A stretch of DNA of 64,000 nucleotides, taken from positions 33,200 through 97,199 of the forward strand of contig CAIOTF010000031.1 in assembly GCA_903861125.1 (NCBI GenBank), written 5' to 3'. Within the stretch, counting starts at the first letter, position 1. Every line of letters begins with the position of its first letter. Source of the DNA: an uncultured Ignavibacteriota bacterium (lineage in GTDB: Bacteria > Bacteroidota > Ignavibacteria > UBA10030 > UBA8401). The translations under genes and the position numbers were made by a program. Positions 38,528-46,419 of the stretch are shown in pieces. The notes below the pieces were generated by a model. It made no database searches, was not told where the DNA came from, and worked only from the letters and a program-made list of their open reading frames with translations.

Positions 38528-39132
38528 TCTAACTCTATCGAGGGTTTCAGCGTTGAGAATAATGTGGAAAAAAAATTTACTTTTGACGTTAGTTCGGCAA
38601 TACTACCATTGTTTTGCATTTGGAAATCGGAGAGTTCGAGCAAATCTTCCAATGAGATCTGATTCTTCATCCTGGCTTTAACCTGTTCTTCGGTAGCTGT
38701 ATCCCGGTCAGATACACGTCGGATCCTTTCGCTCTCATCAGTGACAACCGCCAATACATAATCAACCAATTCGAACATACCGGATTCAAACATTAGAGCA
38801 GCTTCTACCAAAGCAAATTTTGAAGCTCCGAAGTCCTGCTTTTTCCATTCTTCAAACGACCGGAACACCCTTGGATGGATGACACCGTTGAGTAATTCCA
38901 ATTTTTCGGGATCATTGAACACTATTCCGGCAAGTTTCTTCCTGTCCAATTTTTTCGATGAATCAAGAATTTCGTATCCAAAAACTTTTAAGATTTCCTG
39001 AAGGGCTTCCCCTTCCGATATCTCTTTTGCGACGGAATCTGCAAAGAAAATTGGAGTTCCTTTTTTCCCAAACAAAGAACAAACGGTCGATTTTCCGCTT
39101 CCAATGCCCCCCGTAACTCCGATATAAATCAT
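38524..39132 (-). CDS. coaE: dephospho-CoA kinase
   Basis: This 202-residue P-loop kinase makes the last step of coenzyme A synthesis. GVTGGIGSGKSTV is at residues 5-17. The FADSVAKEI and HPRVF segments and the lid with RIRRVSDRD are also seen. Length is typical. It lies 10 nt after rny and overlaps argD. Confidence 0.94.
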   Translation of the reverse strand: MIYIGVTGGIGSGKSTVCSLFGKKGTPIFFADSVAKEISEGEALQEILKVFGYEILDSSKKLDRKKLAGIVFNDPEKLELLNGVIHPRVFRSFEEWKKQDFGASKFALVEAALMFESGMFELVDYVLAVVTDESERIRRVSDRDTATEEQVKARMKNQISLEDLLELSDFQMQNNGSIAELTSKVNFFSTLFSTLKPSIELE

Positions 39133-39141
39133 AGACTAATA

Positions 39142-40701
39142 CTATTTAGCGATAGAAACAGATCGCACTTCTCTGATCACAACCACTTTAATTTGTCCCG
39201 GGTATTCCATTTCCTGCTGGATCTTGTGTGCAATATCGTGTGCTAACTGGTCCGCCTGTGCATCGTCGATCTTCGTGTGCTCTACGATGACCCTAATTTC
39301 TCTTCCGGCTTGAATTGCATACGTAGCCTGAACACCTTTGAACGATTTTGCGATCTCTTCAAGTTTTTCCAGACGTTTTGCATATCCTTCCACTGATTCG
39401 CGCCGTGCTCCCGGACGCGCGCCGCTGATAGAGTCAGCAGCTTGCACTAGCGCCGCAATAGGATGTTCCATTGGAATATCATCGTGATGGGCTCCAACAG
39501 CATTGACGACGATAGGATTCTCATTATATTTCCGGGTCATTTCAAGACCAATAACCGCATGCGGTCCTTCTATGCTTCTGTCGGCAGTTTTTCCGATATC
39601 ATGGAGAAGTCCGGCACGTTTGGCAAGATTAATATCTATGCCAAGCTCAGCAGCCATTACACCGCAAAGATATGACACTTCAATACTATGCTGAAGAAGA
39701 TTCTGGCCGTAACTGGTGCGGTATTTCATCTTTCCAATATGCTTGACAATCTCTTGATGCGCACCGGGCAGCCCTACCTCAAGCAATGTATTTTCACCAA
39801 CGCGCACAACCTCCTCTTCAAGTTCAATTTTAACTTTTTCAACTACTTCCTCAATACGTGCCGGATGAATCCTGCCATCAGCAATAAGACGTTCCAATGA
39901 TACTCGTGCTACTTCTCTTCTAAACGCGTCAAACCCTGACAGAATAACAGCTTCGGGCGTATCATCTACTATAACATCTACCCCTGTGGCCGCTTCAAAC
40001 GCCCGAATGTTCCTTCCTTCTCGTCCTATAATCCTCCCCTTCATTTCGTCCCCCTGTATCTGAAGCACACTCACTGTCGTTTCCACCGCATGGTCGGCTG
40101 CTGAACGCTGAATTGCCTGGACGATAACTTTTTGGGCTTCTCTTTTGGCCTCTTCTTTTACCTTATCTCGAATATCTTTTAAAGTTTGTGACGCTTCCGT
40201 TTTCACCGAATCAATCAGATTATCCAATAGCAATTTACGTGCTTCGTCGCGGGACATACCCGATGCACGCTCTAAACGCGTGTTTTCATCGGCTATCATA
40301 CGGTCTACATCTGCCAGCTTTTGGGAAAGTTCTGTTGTTTTCGATTCATTCATTTTTTGCAGAACCTGAACATCTTTTTCCTTTTTGCTTAGTAGTTCTA
40401 CTTTGCGGTCAATATTCTCTTCACGTGAATCTAGTTGTTTTTCGTATGCCTGCAGTTTATTTCTTTTCTGATTCGCCTCGTTTTCAAATTCGTGCTTCTT
40501 TTTGTACCATTCATCCTTTACTTCCAGCAATTTTTCTTTCTGAATGGCCGCAGCATCCCGCTCTGCATCGGCAAGGATCTTTTTTGATTGTTCTTCAGAA
40601 GAAGCTATTTTGTTCCTGCCGATTTTATTATTGATAAACCATCCGGCTACGAAAGCCGCAGCGGTCATCACAGCGCCAAATATTAAATATTGAATATCCA
40701 T
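39142..40701 (-). CDS. rny: ribonuclease Y
   Basis: This 519-residue membrane-anchored endoribonuclease starts RNA decay. An N-terminal transmembrane helix (about residues 5-22) is followed by a long coiled coil (about 30-200). A KH domain (GRIIGREGRNIRAFE) and an HD domain (LLHDIGKT) come next. ATG 40701 is chosen because GGAG precedes it and the helix begins at once. The frame stays open to 40809, but that stretch belongs to the structured RNA upstream. Confidence 0.94.
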   Translation of the reverse strand: MDIQYLIFGAVMTAAAFVAGWFINNKIGRNKIASSEEQSKKILADAERDAAAIQKEKLLEVKDEWYKKKHEFENEANQKRNKLQAYEKQLDSREENIDRKVELLSKKEKDVQVLQKMNESKTTELSQKLADVDRMIADENTRLERASGMSRDEARKLLLDNLIDSVKTEASQTLKDIRDKVKEEAKREAQKVIVQAIQRSAADHAVETTVSVLQIQGDEMKGRIIGREGRNIRAFEAATGVDVIVDDTPEAVILSGFDAFRREVARVSLERLIADGRIHPARIEEVVEKVKIELEEEVVRVGENTLLEVGLPGAHQEIVKHIGKMKYRTSYGQNLLQHSIEVSYLCGVMAAELGIDINLAKRAGLLHDIGKTADRSIEGPHAVIGLEMTRKYNENPIVVNAVGAHHDDIPMEHPIAALVQAADSISGARPGARRESVEGYAKRLEKLEEIAKSFKGVQATYAIQAGREIRVIVEHTKIDDAQADQLAHDIAHKIQQEMEYPGQIKVVVIREVRSVSIAK

Positions 40702-40724
40702 AGTCACTCCGTTTAAAATAAACA

Positions 40725-40966
40725 ACCCGCACATCAACCTCAGACAAGTGTAGAAAGAACCCTCTTTCTTATACACAGTGGGTGCCGCCAAACCGTTTCT
40801 TACTTCCACCGTTTGCTATTCCGCGCAAGGCGGACAACCCGAAGGCTTTTGCAAAAATCAAACGTGAGTTTGATTGAGGCCTGTAATATTACGCTTGTGA
40901 GCTAAGCTCCCTATAAATAAAACTATAGGTTCTTTATTTATGCCGTCTGTGGCTGACAGTGCGGGT
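40725..40966 (-). ncRNA. ssrS: probable 6S RNA between zapA and rny
   Basis: A 242-nt region without a gene folds back on itself end to end. ACCCGCAC (40966-40959) pairs with GTGCGGGT (40732-40725). Next CAGCC pairs with GGTTG, CAGAC with GTCTG, and AAAGAACC (40935-40928) with GGTTCTTT (40761-40754), each separated by small internal loops. The middle holds an ATCAAAC/GTTTGAT hairpin. This rod with a central open region is the shape of 6S RNA, the RNA polymerase holoenzyme mimic. The position directly after zapA matches the enterobacterial gene. Its exact ends are inferred from the pairing. Confidence 0.7.
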
Positions 40967-40994
40967 ATTTTTAAACTATTATTCTCCTCTTTCT

Positions 40995-41288
40995 TTAAGA
41001 CTCTGTGCTGTTAATGCTTGTATCAAGGTAATTCGTGATCTTAGATAATTCATATTCAAGAGAAGATACGAGATGAGACCCTTTTTCTTTTTCTTTATAG
41101 AGATCTTCAGTGATATTCAGCGCAGCAAGGACAGAGATGGTCAGTGGAGGCTGCTCAGGTATTTTATCGTGGACACTATTGATCATAGCGTCGACGTGAT
41201 TAGCAACCTTCTTTGTAAATTCTTCGCTATCTCCGCGAAGAGGATATTCTGATCCAAATATTTTTACACGTACGCTTTTTCTGTCCAT
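40995..41288 (-). CDS. zapA: cell division protein ZapA
   Basis: This 97-residue protein fits the ZapA family. The N-terminal VRVKIFGSEYPLRGD strand pair is followed by a helical part (VANHVDAMI, ISVLAALNITEDLYKEKEK) and a C-terminal coiled coil. ZapA bundles FtsZ filaments at the division ring. A coiled-coil gene lies 47 nt upstream and the 6S RNA candidate lies downstream. Confidence 0.85.
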   Translation of the reverse strand: MDRKSVRVKIFGSEYPLRGDSEEFTKKVANHVDAMINSVHDKIPEQPPLTISVLAALNITEDLYKEKEKGSHLVSSLEYELSKITNYLDTSINSTES

Positions 41289-41335
41289 AGGTCGAAAAGT
41301 AAAAGTGAGTTTCTGTCAGCCGAAAAAACTTACCT

Positions 41336-41671
41336 TTATAGTGTTAAGTATTGATCTAATTTTGAAATTACATTTCTTAATTTTTGCTGAAGTAGGCGTT
41401 TTTCCTCTTCCTCAAGATTGATTGCGGCATTTTTCAGTGTTTTCCCGGTTTGAAGTTTTTCAATCTGCATTTGCAGTTCTTCCGAAACACTCTTCGAATG
41501 CGATATCTCCTCTTCCAGTTCGTCGATCTTCAGTAACAAACGTTTCCTCTCTTCCCGAAGAGTGGAAATAAGAAGAGATGCTTCCCGCGCTTTATCCCAC
41601 AAAGCCGAGAGGGCATTTTCAACGCTGTGAACAGCGTCAGACGATTCTTGTTCTACGTTTTGTTCCACCAT
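41336..41671 (-). CDS. coiled-coil protein next to zapA
   Basis: This 111-residue protein is almost wholly alpha-helical and charged, with a heptad-like coiled coil from about residue 35 to 105. No enzyme motif is seen. It shares its first base with the pheT stop and precedes zapA. By place and build it could be a ZapB-like partner of ZapA, but no sequence match supports that. Function unknown. Confidence 0.65.
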   Translation of the reverse strand: MVEQNVEQESSDAVHSVENALSALWDKAREASLLISTLREERKRLLLKIDELEEEISHSKSVSEELQMQIEKLQTGKTLKNAAINLEEEEKRLLQQKLRNVISKLDQYLTL

Positions 41672-44106
41672 TACACACTTCGCAAAGTTGCATCAAATGT
41701 TTTAGTTACGGACTGCACGATGGTTGTAATCATCACATCGATTTCTGCATCCGTCATTGTTTTTTCATGTGAATTTATTTTCAACGAAAATGCCACACTC
41801 TTCATCCCCTCACCCAACGCCTGTCCTTCAAAAAGATCGAACAGCGTTACCGCTGTTATGCGTTCACCGCCGGATTTTTTAATCAGAATTTCAATATCCG
41901 CAACAGTAACAGATTTCTTAACGATAAACGAAATATCGCGGACAACAGTCGGGAATTTTGAAAATCCCTTATAGGTTTTTACAGCATGAAACTTTGTCAG
42001 TACATCAAGATCGAGTTCAGCAAAAAAGACATCGTGGTCGATCTTAACTTTCTTTAACAATTCCGGTTTTACCTTCCCGATGAAACCTGCATAAGTGTTA
42101 TTGATTTCAACGCCTATAGTCATTTCAGTTAAAGAAGTTGATGCATTGTAATAAATTAAAACACTATTGTCAAGACCTATACCCCTGAGCAGCGACATAA
42201 CCAGACCCTTTAAGTCGAAAATATCTACTACACGCTGTTTTTCATGCCAGGATTGCATATTTATCTCACCGGAAAGGCATATACCGATATTGTTTTTCTC
42301 TACATATCCTTCAACGTATCCTGATCTATTCTTTTCCGTAGCAGCCGAAAAAACAGTGCCGATCTCAAACAACTGGAGCCGTGACATACCATGGTTGTAG
42401 TTATGAGCTACAGTCTGCAGCATAGTGGAAAGCAACGATGGCCTTAGTGACTCTAATTCTACGCTTAATGGATTTTTTACGGCAACTATTTCATTACCGA
42501 ACAACTTTGCAGTGGGAGAATCAATAAGACTGTTTGTCAATACCTCATTCAGTCCATTCGATTCACACCATGTACGAATAGCTGTGATCTGTCGTTCATG
42601 TTGGTCCGGAGCACTGAACATTACTTCGCTTGAAGTTTTATTTTCAATATTATCATATCCGAAAAGACGGGCAACTTCCTCGATGAGATCAATTTCCTGT
42701 TCTATATCCGGACGGAACGTCGGCACGGAACATTCGAACAGGTTCGAGTCTTTTCCTGCAGTAATGCCGATCTCTATCGATTCCAAAAAATCTTTGATTT
42801 GTTTTGCCGACAGTGTTGTTCCGAGCATTGCATTGACGCGAGCTACCCTTAATGAAATTATTTTCGGGACAATTTTTTGGGGATAGATGTCAATCAATCC
42901 GCTGACAACAACGCCACCGGACAATTCGGCGATTAAATTTGCTGCACGTTCAGATGCTTCCACCGTGATATTCGGATCGATACCACGCTCAAACCGAAAC
43001 GATGCGTCCGTACTGATGCCGAGTCGTTTTGCCGTCTTGCGTACGCTGACAGGAGAAAAATATGCGGCTTCAAGCAAAACAGTATTGGTGGAAATTGAAA
43101 TCTCCGAGTTGGCGCCGCCCATAACGCCACCGATTGCAACAGATCTTTCTCCGTCGCATATCATCAACTCATTTCCCGAGAGCTCGTGTACTTTTCCGTC
43201 GAGCGATGTGAACTTCTCTCCCCGTTCCGCACTCTTTACCACGATGGCATGTTGAGCAAGATGTTCGTAATCAAACGCATGCAGCGGTTGTCCATACTCT
43301 AACATCACGAAATTTGTTGCATCAACAACATTATTGATCGGACGAAGACCTGCAGCGTTCAAGAGTTGTTTAAGCCACTCCGGTGATTCTTTTACTTCTA
43401 CATTTTGAATGATACACGCTGTGTACCGTGGGCAGTCTGTCGTATTCTTGACGTTTACTGTTGCAAGTGTGGAGATATTGATGTTTTTGTTCTCGAAACG
43501 GTTATATATCGGTTTGATATATTTTGTATTGTATGCTGCAGCAAGATCTCGCGCAATTCCAATATGACTCAAACAGTCGGGACGATTCGGCGTTATTCCG
43601 ATTTCCAATGCAGTATCATTCACTCCCAGATACTCAGCAAGCGGCGTTCCTACCTTAGCATCAGCAGCAAGAACTTTTATTCCGCTTGAATCTTCACCGA
43701 TCCCCAATTCTTTTTCGGAACAGATCATTCCGAACGATTCTACGCCGCGAATTGTGGCTTTCGTCAGAACAAACGGATTGCCGTTTGGGTCGTGTTGATT
43801 TTTTGGCACGGTTGCACCAACTGTACCGACAATGACCTTTTGCCCTGCTGCAACATTCGGTGCTCCACATACGATTCGCAGAGGATAATCACTTACAGAA
43901 ACACGGACTGAGCAAAGTCTCAACCGGTCAGCATTAGGATGTTTTTGAACATCCAGAACTTCGCCGACATAAAAACCGTCAAATATCCTCCCAAGATGTT
44001 CAATTGATTCAACCTCAAGCCCAAGACTAGTCAATTTTTGAGCTACTTCTTCAATGCTAGCATCCAGATCAATATATCGTCGTAACCAATTATAACTTAT
44101 ACGCAT
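41671..44106 (-). CDS. pheT: phenylalanine–tRNA ligase beta subunit
   Basis: This 811-residue subunit has a tRNA-binding EMAP-like domain (about 40-150, VGEVLDVQKHPNADRLRLC), B3/B4 editing domain, B5 domain and a C-terminal ferredoxin-like anticodon-binding domain (FPTVVRDISFIV). ITPNRPDCLSHIGIARDLAA is near 170-190. It pairs with PheS as an alpha2beta2 enzyme. Length is typical of the long bacterial form. It starts 10 nt after pheS. Confidence 0.96.
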   Translation of the reverse strand: MRISYNWLRRYIDLDASIEEVAQKLTSLGLEVESIEHLGRIFDGFYVGEVLDVQKHPNADRLRLCSVRVSVSDYPLRIVCGAPNVAAGQKVIVGTVGATVPKNQHDPNGNPFVLTKATIRGVESFGMICSEKELGIGEDSSGIKVLAADAKVGTPLAEYLGVNDTALEIGITPNRPDCLSHIGIARDLAAAYNTKYIKPIYNRFENKNINISTLATVNVKNTTDCPRYTACIIQNVEVKESPEWLKQLLNAAGLRPINNVVDATNFVMLEYGQPLHAFDYEHLAQHAIVVKSAERGEKFTSLDGKVHELSGNELMICDGERSVAIGGVMGGANSEISISTNTVLLEAAYFSPVSVRKTAKRLGISTDASFRFERGIDPNITVEASERAANLIAELSGGVVVSGLIDIYPQKIVPKIISLRVARVNAMLGTTLSAKQIKDFLESIEIGITAGKDSNLFECSVPTFRPDIEQEIDLIEEVARLFGYDNIENKTSSEVMFSAPDQHERQITAIRTWCESNGLNEVLTNSLIDSPTAKLFGNEIVAVKNPLSVELESLRPSLLSTMLQTVAHNYNHGMSRLQLFEIGTVFSAATEKNRSGYVEGYVEKNNIGICLSGEINMQSWHEKQRVVDIFDLKGLVMSLLRGIGLDNSVLIYYNASTSLTEMTIGVEINNTYAGFIGKVKPELLKKVKIDHDVFFAELDLDVLTKFHAVKTYKGFSKFPTVVRDISFIVKKSVTVADIEILIKKSGGERITAVTLFDLFEGQALGEGMKSVAFSLKINSHEKTMTDAEIDVMITTIVQSVTKTFDATLRSV

Positions 44107-44116
44107 ACAGGATTCA

Positions 44117-45130
44117 TTAAAACTGATTTAGAAATCGTAAGTCGTTCTCAAAAAATATTCTTATATCGTCTATACCATACCTTAACAACGATATCCGGTC
44201 AACACCCATGCCGAAAGCGTAACCAGACACTTTTTCCGGGTCGTGTCCGCAATTGCGAAGTACATTCGGATGCACCATGCCTGCACCTAGGACCTCAAGC
44301 CAACCGGTATGCTTACAGATACGGCACCCTTTTCCTTTGCATAAGAAGCAGGTAATATCCATTTCAAGGCTTGGTTCGGTAAAAGGGAAATAACTTGGCC
44401 GGAAGCGGTATTGGATATCGCTTCCGTAAAAATTTTTGGCAAAGGTAACAAGTGTTCCTTTAAGGTCGGCAAATGTTACGTGCTTATCCACATACAAACC
44501 GTCCACTTGATGGAAAAAATAATTGCTGCGCGCGCTGACTGCTTCATTTCGATAGACGCGTCCGGGCATAATCACACGGAGCGGAAGCGGACGATTCTTC
44601 ATCACTCGGACCTGAACAGGAGTGGTATGGGTGCGAAGAACAATATCATCTTTTACAAAGAATGTATCTTGCATATCGCGAGCCGGATGATTCGGTGCAA
44701 AATTCAATGCTTCAAAATTATGATAGTCATCCTCGATTTCAGGACCATACACTATTCCAAAACCCATGGAGACAAAAATGCTCTTCATGTGTTCCAATGT
44801 TTGTGTAATGGGATGCCGTGTCCCTTTTGGGCGTTCCCTTCCAGGAAGAGTAATGTCGATATCAATTTTTTGAGAAGCGGAAGATGACTGCAGTGATGCT
44901 TTGAGCGATTCAAACTGTGTTTCAACCGATTTCTTAAAAGTGTTGATCTTCTGTCCGTAAACAGGTTTTTGATCGCCGGGGACTGCTTTCAGTTCTTCGT
45001 AGAGGGATGCTAATTTGCCGCTCCGCGACAGGAACTCTATACGAAATTTTTCCAATGCGTCATTATCGGCAATTGCCGGCAATATACGTTCAATCTCAGA
45101 CTGCAATTCAGATATTTTCTGGTCAAGCAT
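44117..45130 (-). CDS. pheS: phenylalanine–tRNA ligase alpha subunit
   Basis: This 337-residue class-II synthetase subunit starts with a coiled-coil tRNA-binding arm. Motif 2 (HTTPVQVRVM..PLRVIMPGRVYRNE) and motif 3 (GFGMGVDRISLLRYG, here AFGMGVDRI) follow. It attaches Phe to its tRNA together with PheT. A terminator-like hairpin lies between rplT and its start, so expression may be attenuated. Confidence 0.96.
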   Translation of the reverse strand: MLDQKISELQSEIERILPAIADNDALEKFRIEFLSRSGKLASLYEELKAVPGDQKPVYGQKINTFKKSVETQFESLKASLQSSSASQKIDIDITLPGRERPKGTRHPITQTLEHMKSIFVSMGFGIVYGPEIEDDYHNFEALNFAPNHPARDMQDTFFVKDDIVLRTHTTPVQVRVMKNRPLPLRVIMPGRVYRNEAVSARSNYFFHQVDGLYVDKHVTFADLKGTLVTFAKNFYGSDIQYRFRPSYFPFTEPSLEMDITCFLCKGKGCRICKHTGWLEVLGAGMVHPNVLRNCGHDPEKVSGYAFGMGVDRISLLRYGIDDIRIFFENDLRFLNQF

Positions 45131-45147
45131 ACATTCACACTATCGAT

Positions 45148-45199
45148 TAAATAAAAAACTCCCCACCGCAGTCCGATAAAAAAGATGCAATGGGAAGTT
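45148..45199 (-). terminator. terminator/attenuator between rplT and pheS
   Basis: On the minus strand AACTTCCCA (45199-45191) pairs with TGGGGAGTT (45165-45157), one G-T pair, around a 25-nt loop. TTTTTTA follows. It lies within the operon, 18 nt before the pheS ATG. Confidence 0.75.
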
Positions 45200-45204
45200 T
45201 TGAA

Positions 45205-45552
45205 TTACGCTTTAACAAAGTTTACAATCTCGGTAAATGCTTCGGGATTGTGCACTGCAAGTTCCGCCAACACCTTTCGATTGATATTGACTTCCTTCTT
45301 GTTCAATCCAGCGATGAGTTTAGAATACGTGATACCGTGCATTCTGGCTGCAGCGTTGATACGCGCGATCCACAACTGACGGTAAGTTCGTTTTTTTGCT
45401 TTACGATCACGGTATGCATACTGCATCCCTTTGTCCAAGTGATGCTTTGCAATGGTGATCAGTTTACTTCTCGCACCCCAGTAACCTCTCGCTTGCGAAA
45501 GAATCCGCTTGCGACGGCGATGGGAGGCAACTTTATTTTGCGAACGAGGCAT
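45205..45552 (-). CDS. rplT: 50S ribosomal protein L20
   Basis: This 115-residue protein binds 23S rRNA early in assembly. The N-terminus is very basic ([19 protein letters not shown]), followed by [24 protein letters not shown] and [10 protein letters not shown]. Length is typical. In other bacteria L20 represses its own operon. It follows rpmI by 46 nt. Confidence 0.97.
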   Translation of the reverse strand: MPRSQNKVASHRRRKRILSQARGYWGARSKLITIAKHHLDKGMQYAYRDRKAKKRTYRQLWIARINAAARMHGITYSKLIAGLNKKEVNINRKVLAELAVHNPEAFTEIVNFVKA

Positions 45553-45598
45553 AGTTGCTCTTCTCCTTAATGATTAATATATGGAACGGTGAATTATA

Positions 45599-45790
45599 TT
45601 ACAGTAACAACATTTTGATCTTCTTTGAATCCGGTTTTGACACCAATCCGGATTTACGCAGACGGCGTTTACGTTTTGTCGTCTTGCTTGTCAGAATATG
45701 GCTTCGGTTCATCTTACGGCGTTTGATCTTTCCTGACGCAGTAAGTTTGAATGTTTTTCGTGCGCCGCTGTGTGATTTCATTTTTGGCAT
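45599..45790 (-). CDS. rpmI: 50S ribosomal protein L35
   Basis: This 63-residue basic protein has the L35 signature [20 protein letters not shown] and [16 protein letters not shown]. It stands between infC and rplT, the conserved order. Confidence 0.96.
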   Translation of the reverse strand: MPKMKSHSGARKTFKLTASGKIKRRKMNRSHILTSKTTKRKRRLRKSGLVSKPDSKKIKMLLL

Positions 45791-45805
45791 ATCGTCTACC
45801 TTATT

Positions 45806-46378
45806 TTATAATTGTGCTTTTGCTTTTTCTTGTTCGAGTTTAATTTTTTCGACCCTTGCTTTTGCCGTCTTATCAGGAGTGAAGATCATGATCATAAAGC
45901 GTCCTTCCATCTTCGCCGGCTGATCGACCTTTGAATATGCTGCAAGCCTCTGTTCCAGTTCGGCCAACATCTTGTATCCATGGTCCTTATAAGCAACTTC
46001 ACGTCCTTTGAAGATAACTGTCGCCTTTACTTTGTCACCGTCTTCCAAAAACTTTATTGCATGTTTGGTCTTGAACTCAAAATCATGAGTATCGGTATTC
46101 GGATGAAAACGTAATTCCTTCAATTGAGAAACATGCTGATGTTTCTTCTGGATCTTCTCTTTTTTCTGTATCTCGTACTTAAATTTTCCGAAATCCATGA
46201 TCTTGCAGACAGGAGGATTGGCTGTCGGAACAACCTCAATGAGATCTTTCCCCCTTTGGATAGCAATTGCTAATGCTTCTTTCGGGGACATAACACCAAC
46301 TTGTCCGCCGCCATCTTCTATCACGCGAATAACATCTCCGCGAATTTCTTCGTTGATTCGAGGTCGTTTTTCTTTAAT
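45806..46378 (-). CDS. infC: translation initiation factor IF-3 (AUU start codon)
   Basis: This 190-residue protein has the two IF-3 domains: N-terminal KEKRPRINEEI and QVGVMSPKEALAIA, C-terminal LRFHPNTDTHDFEFK and MEGRFMIMIFTP. The conserved N-terminus begins at an ATT codon (46378), with AGGAG 8 nt upstream. A GTG at 46324 would cut off the first 18 conserved residues. No ATG exists in frame. AUU starts are known in infC of other bacteria, where IF-3 itself rejects such codons and so controls its own level. It lies 41 nt downstream of thrS. Confidence 0.92.
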   Translation of the reverse strand: MKEKRPRINEEIRGDVIRVIEDGGGQVGVMSPKEALAIAIQRGKDLIEVVPTANPPVCKIMDFGKFKYEIQKKEKIQKKHQHVSQLKELRFHPNTDTHDFEFKTKHAIKFLEDGDKVKATVIFKGREVAYKDHGYKMLAELEQRLAAYSKVDQPAKMEGRFMIMIFTPDKTAKARVEKIKLEQEKAKAQL

Positions 46379-46419
46379 AAGAATCTCTCCTATTGTTAAT
46401 AAAACAGTGACACAATATA

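Noticed and set aside
40702..40809. N-terminal extension of RNase Y from the ATG at 40809
   Set aside because: It does not fit the family, falls inside the structured RNA, and the ATG at 40701 has GGAG and begins the membrane helix.
46325..46419. A separate small gene or riboswitch between thrS and infC
   Set aside because: The stretch encodes the conserved N-terminus of IF-3 from an ATT codon, and only about 40 nt remain.
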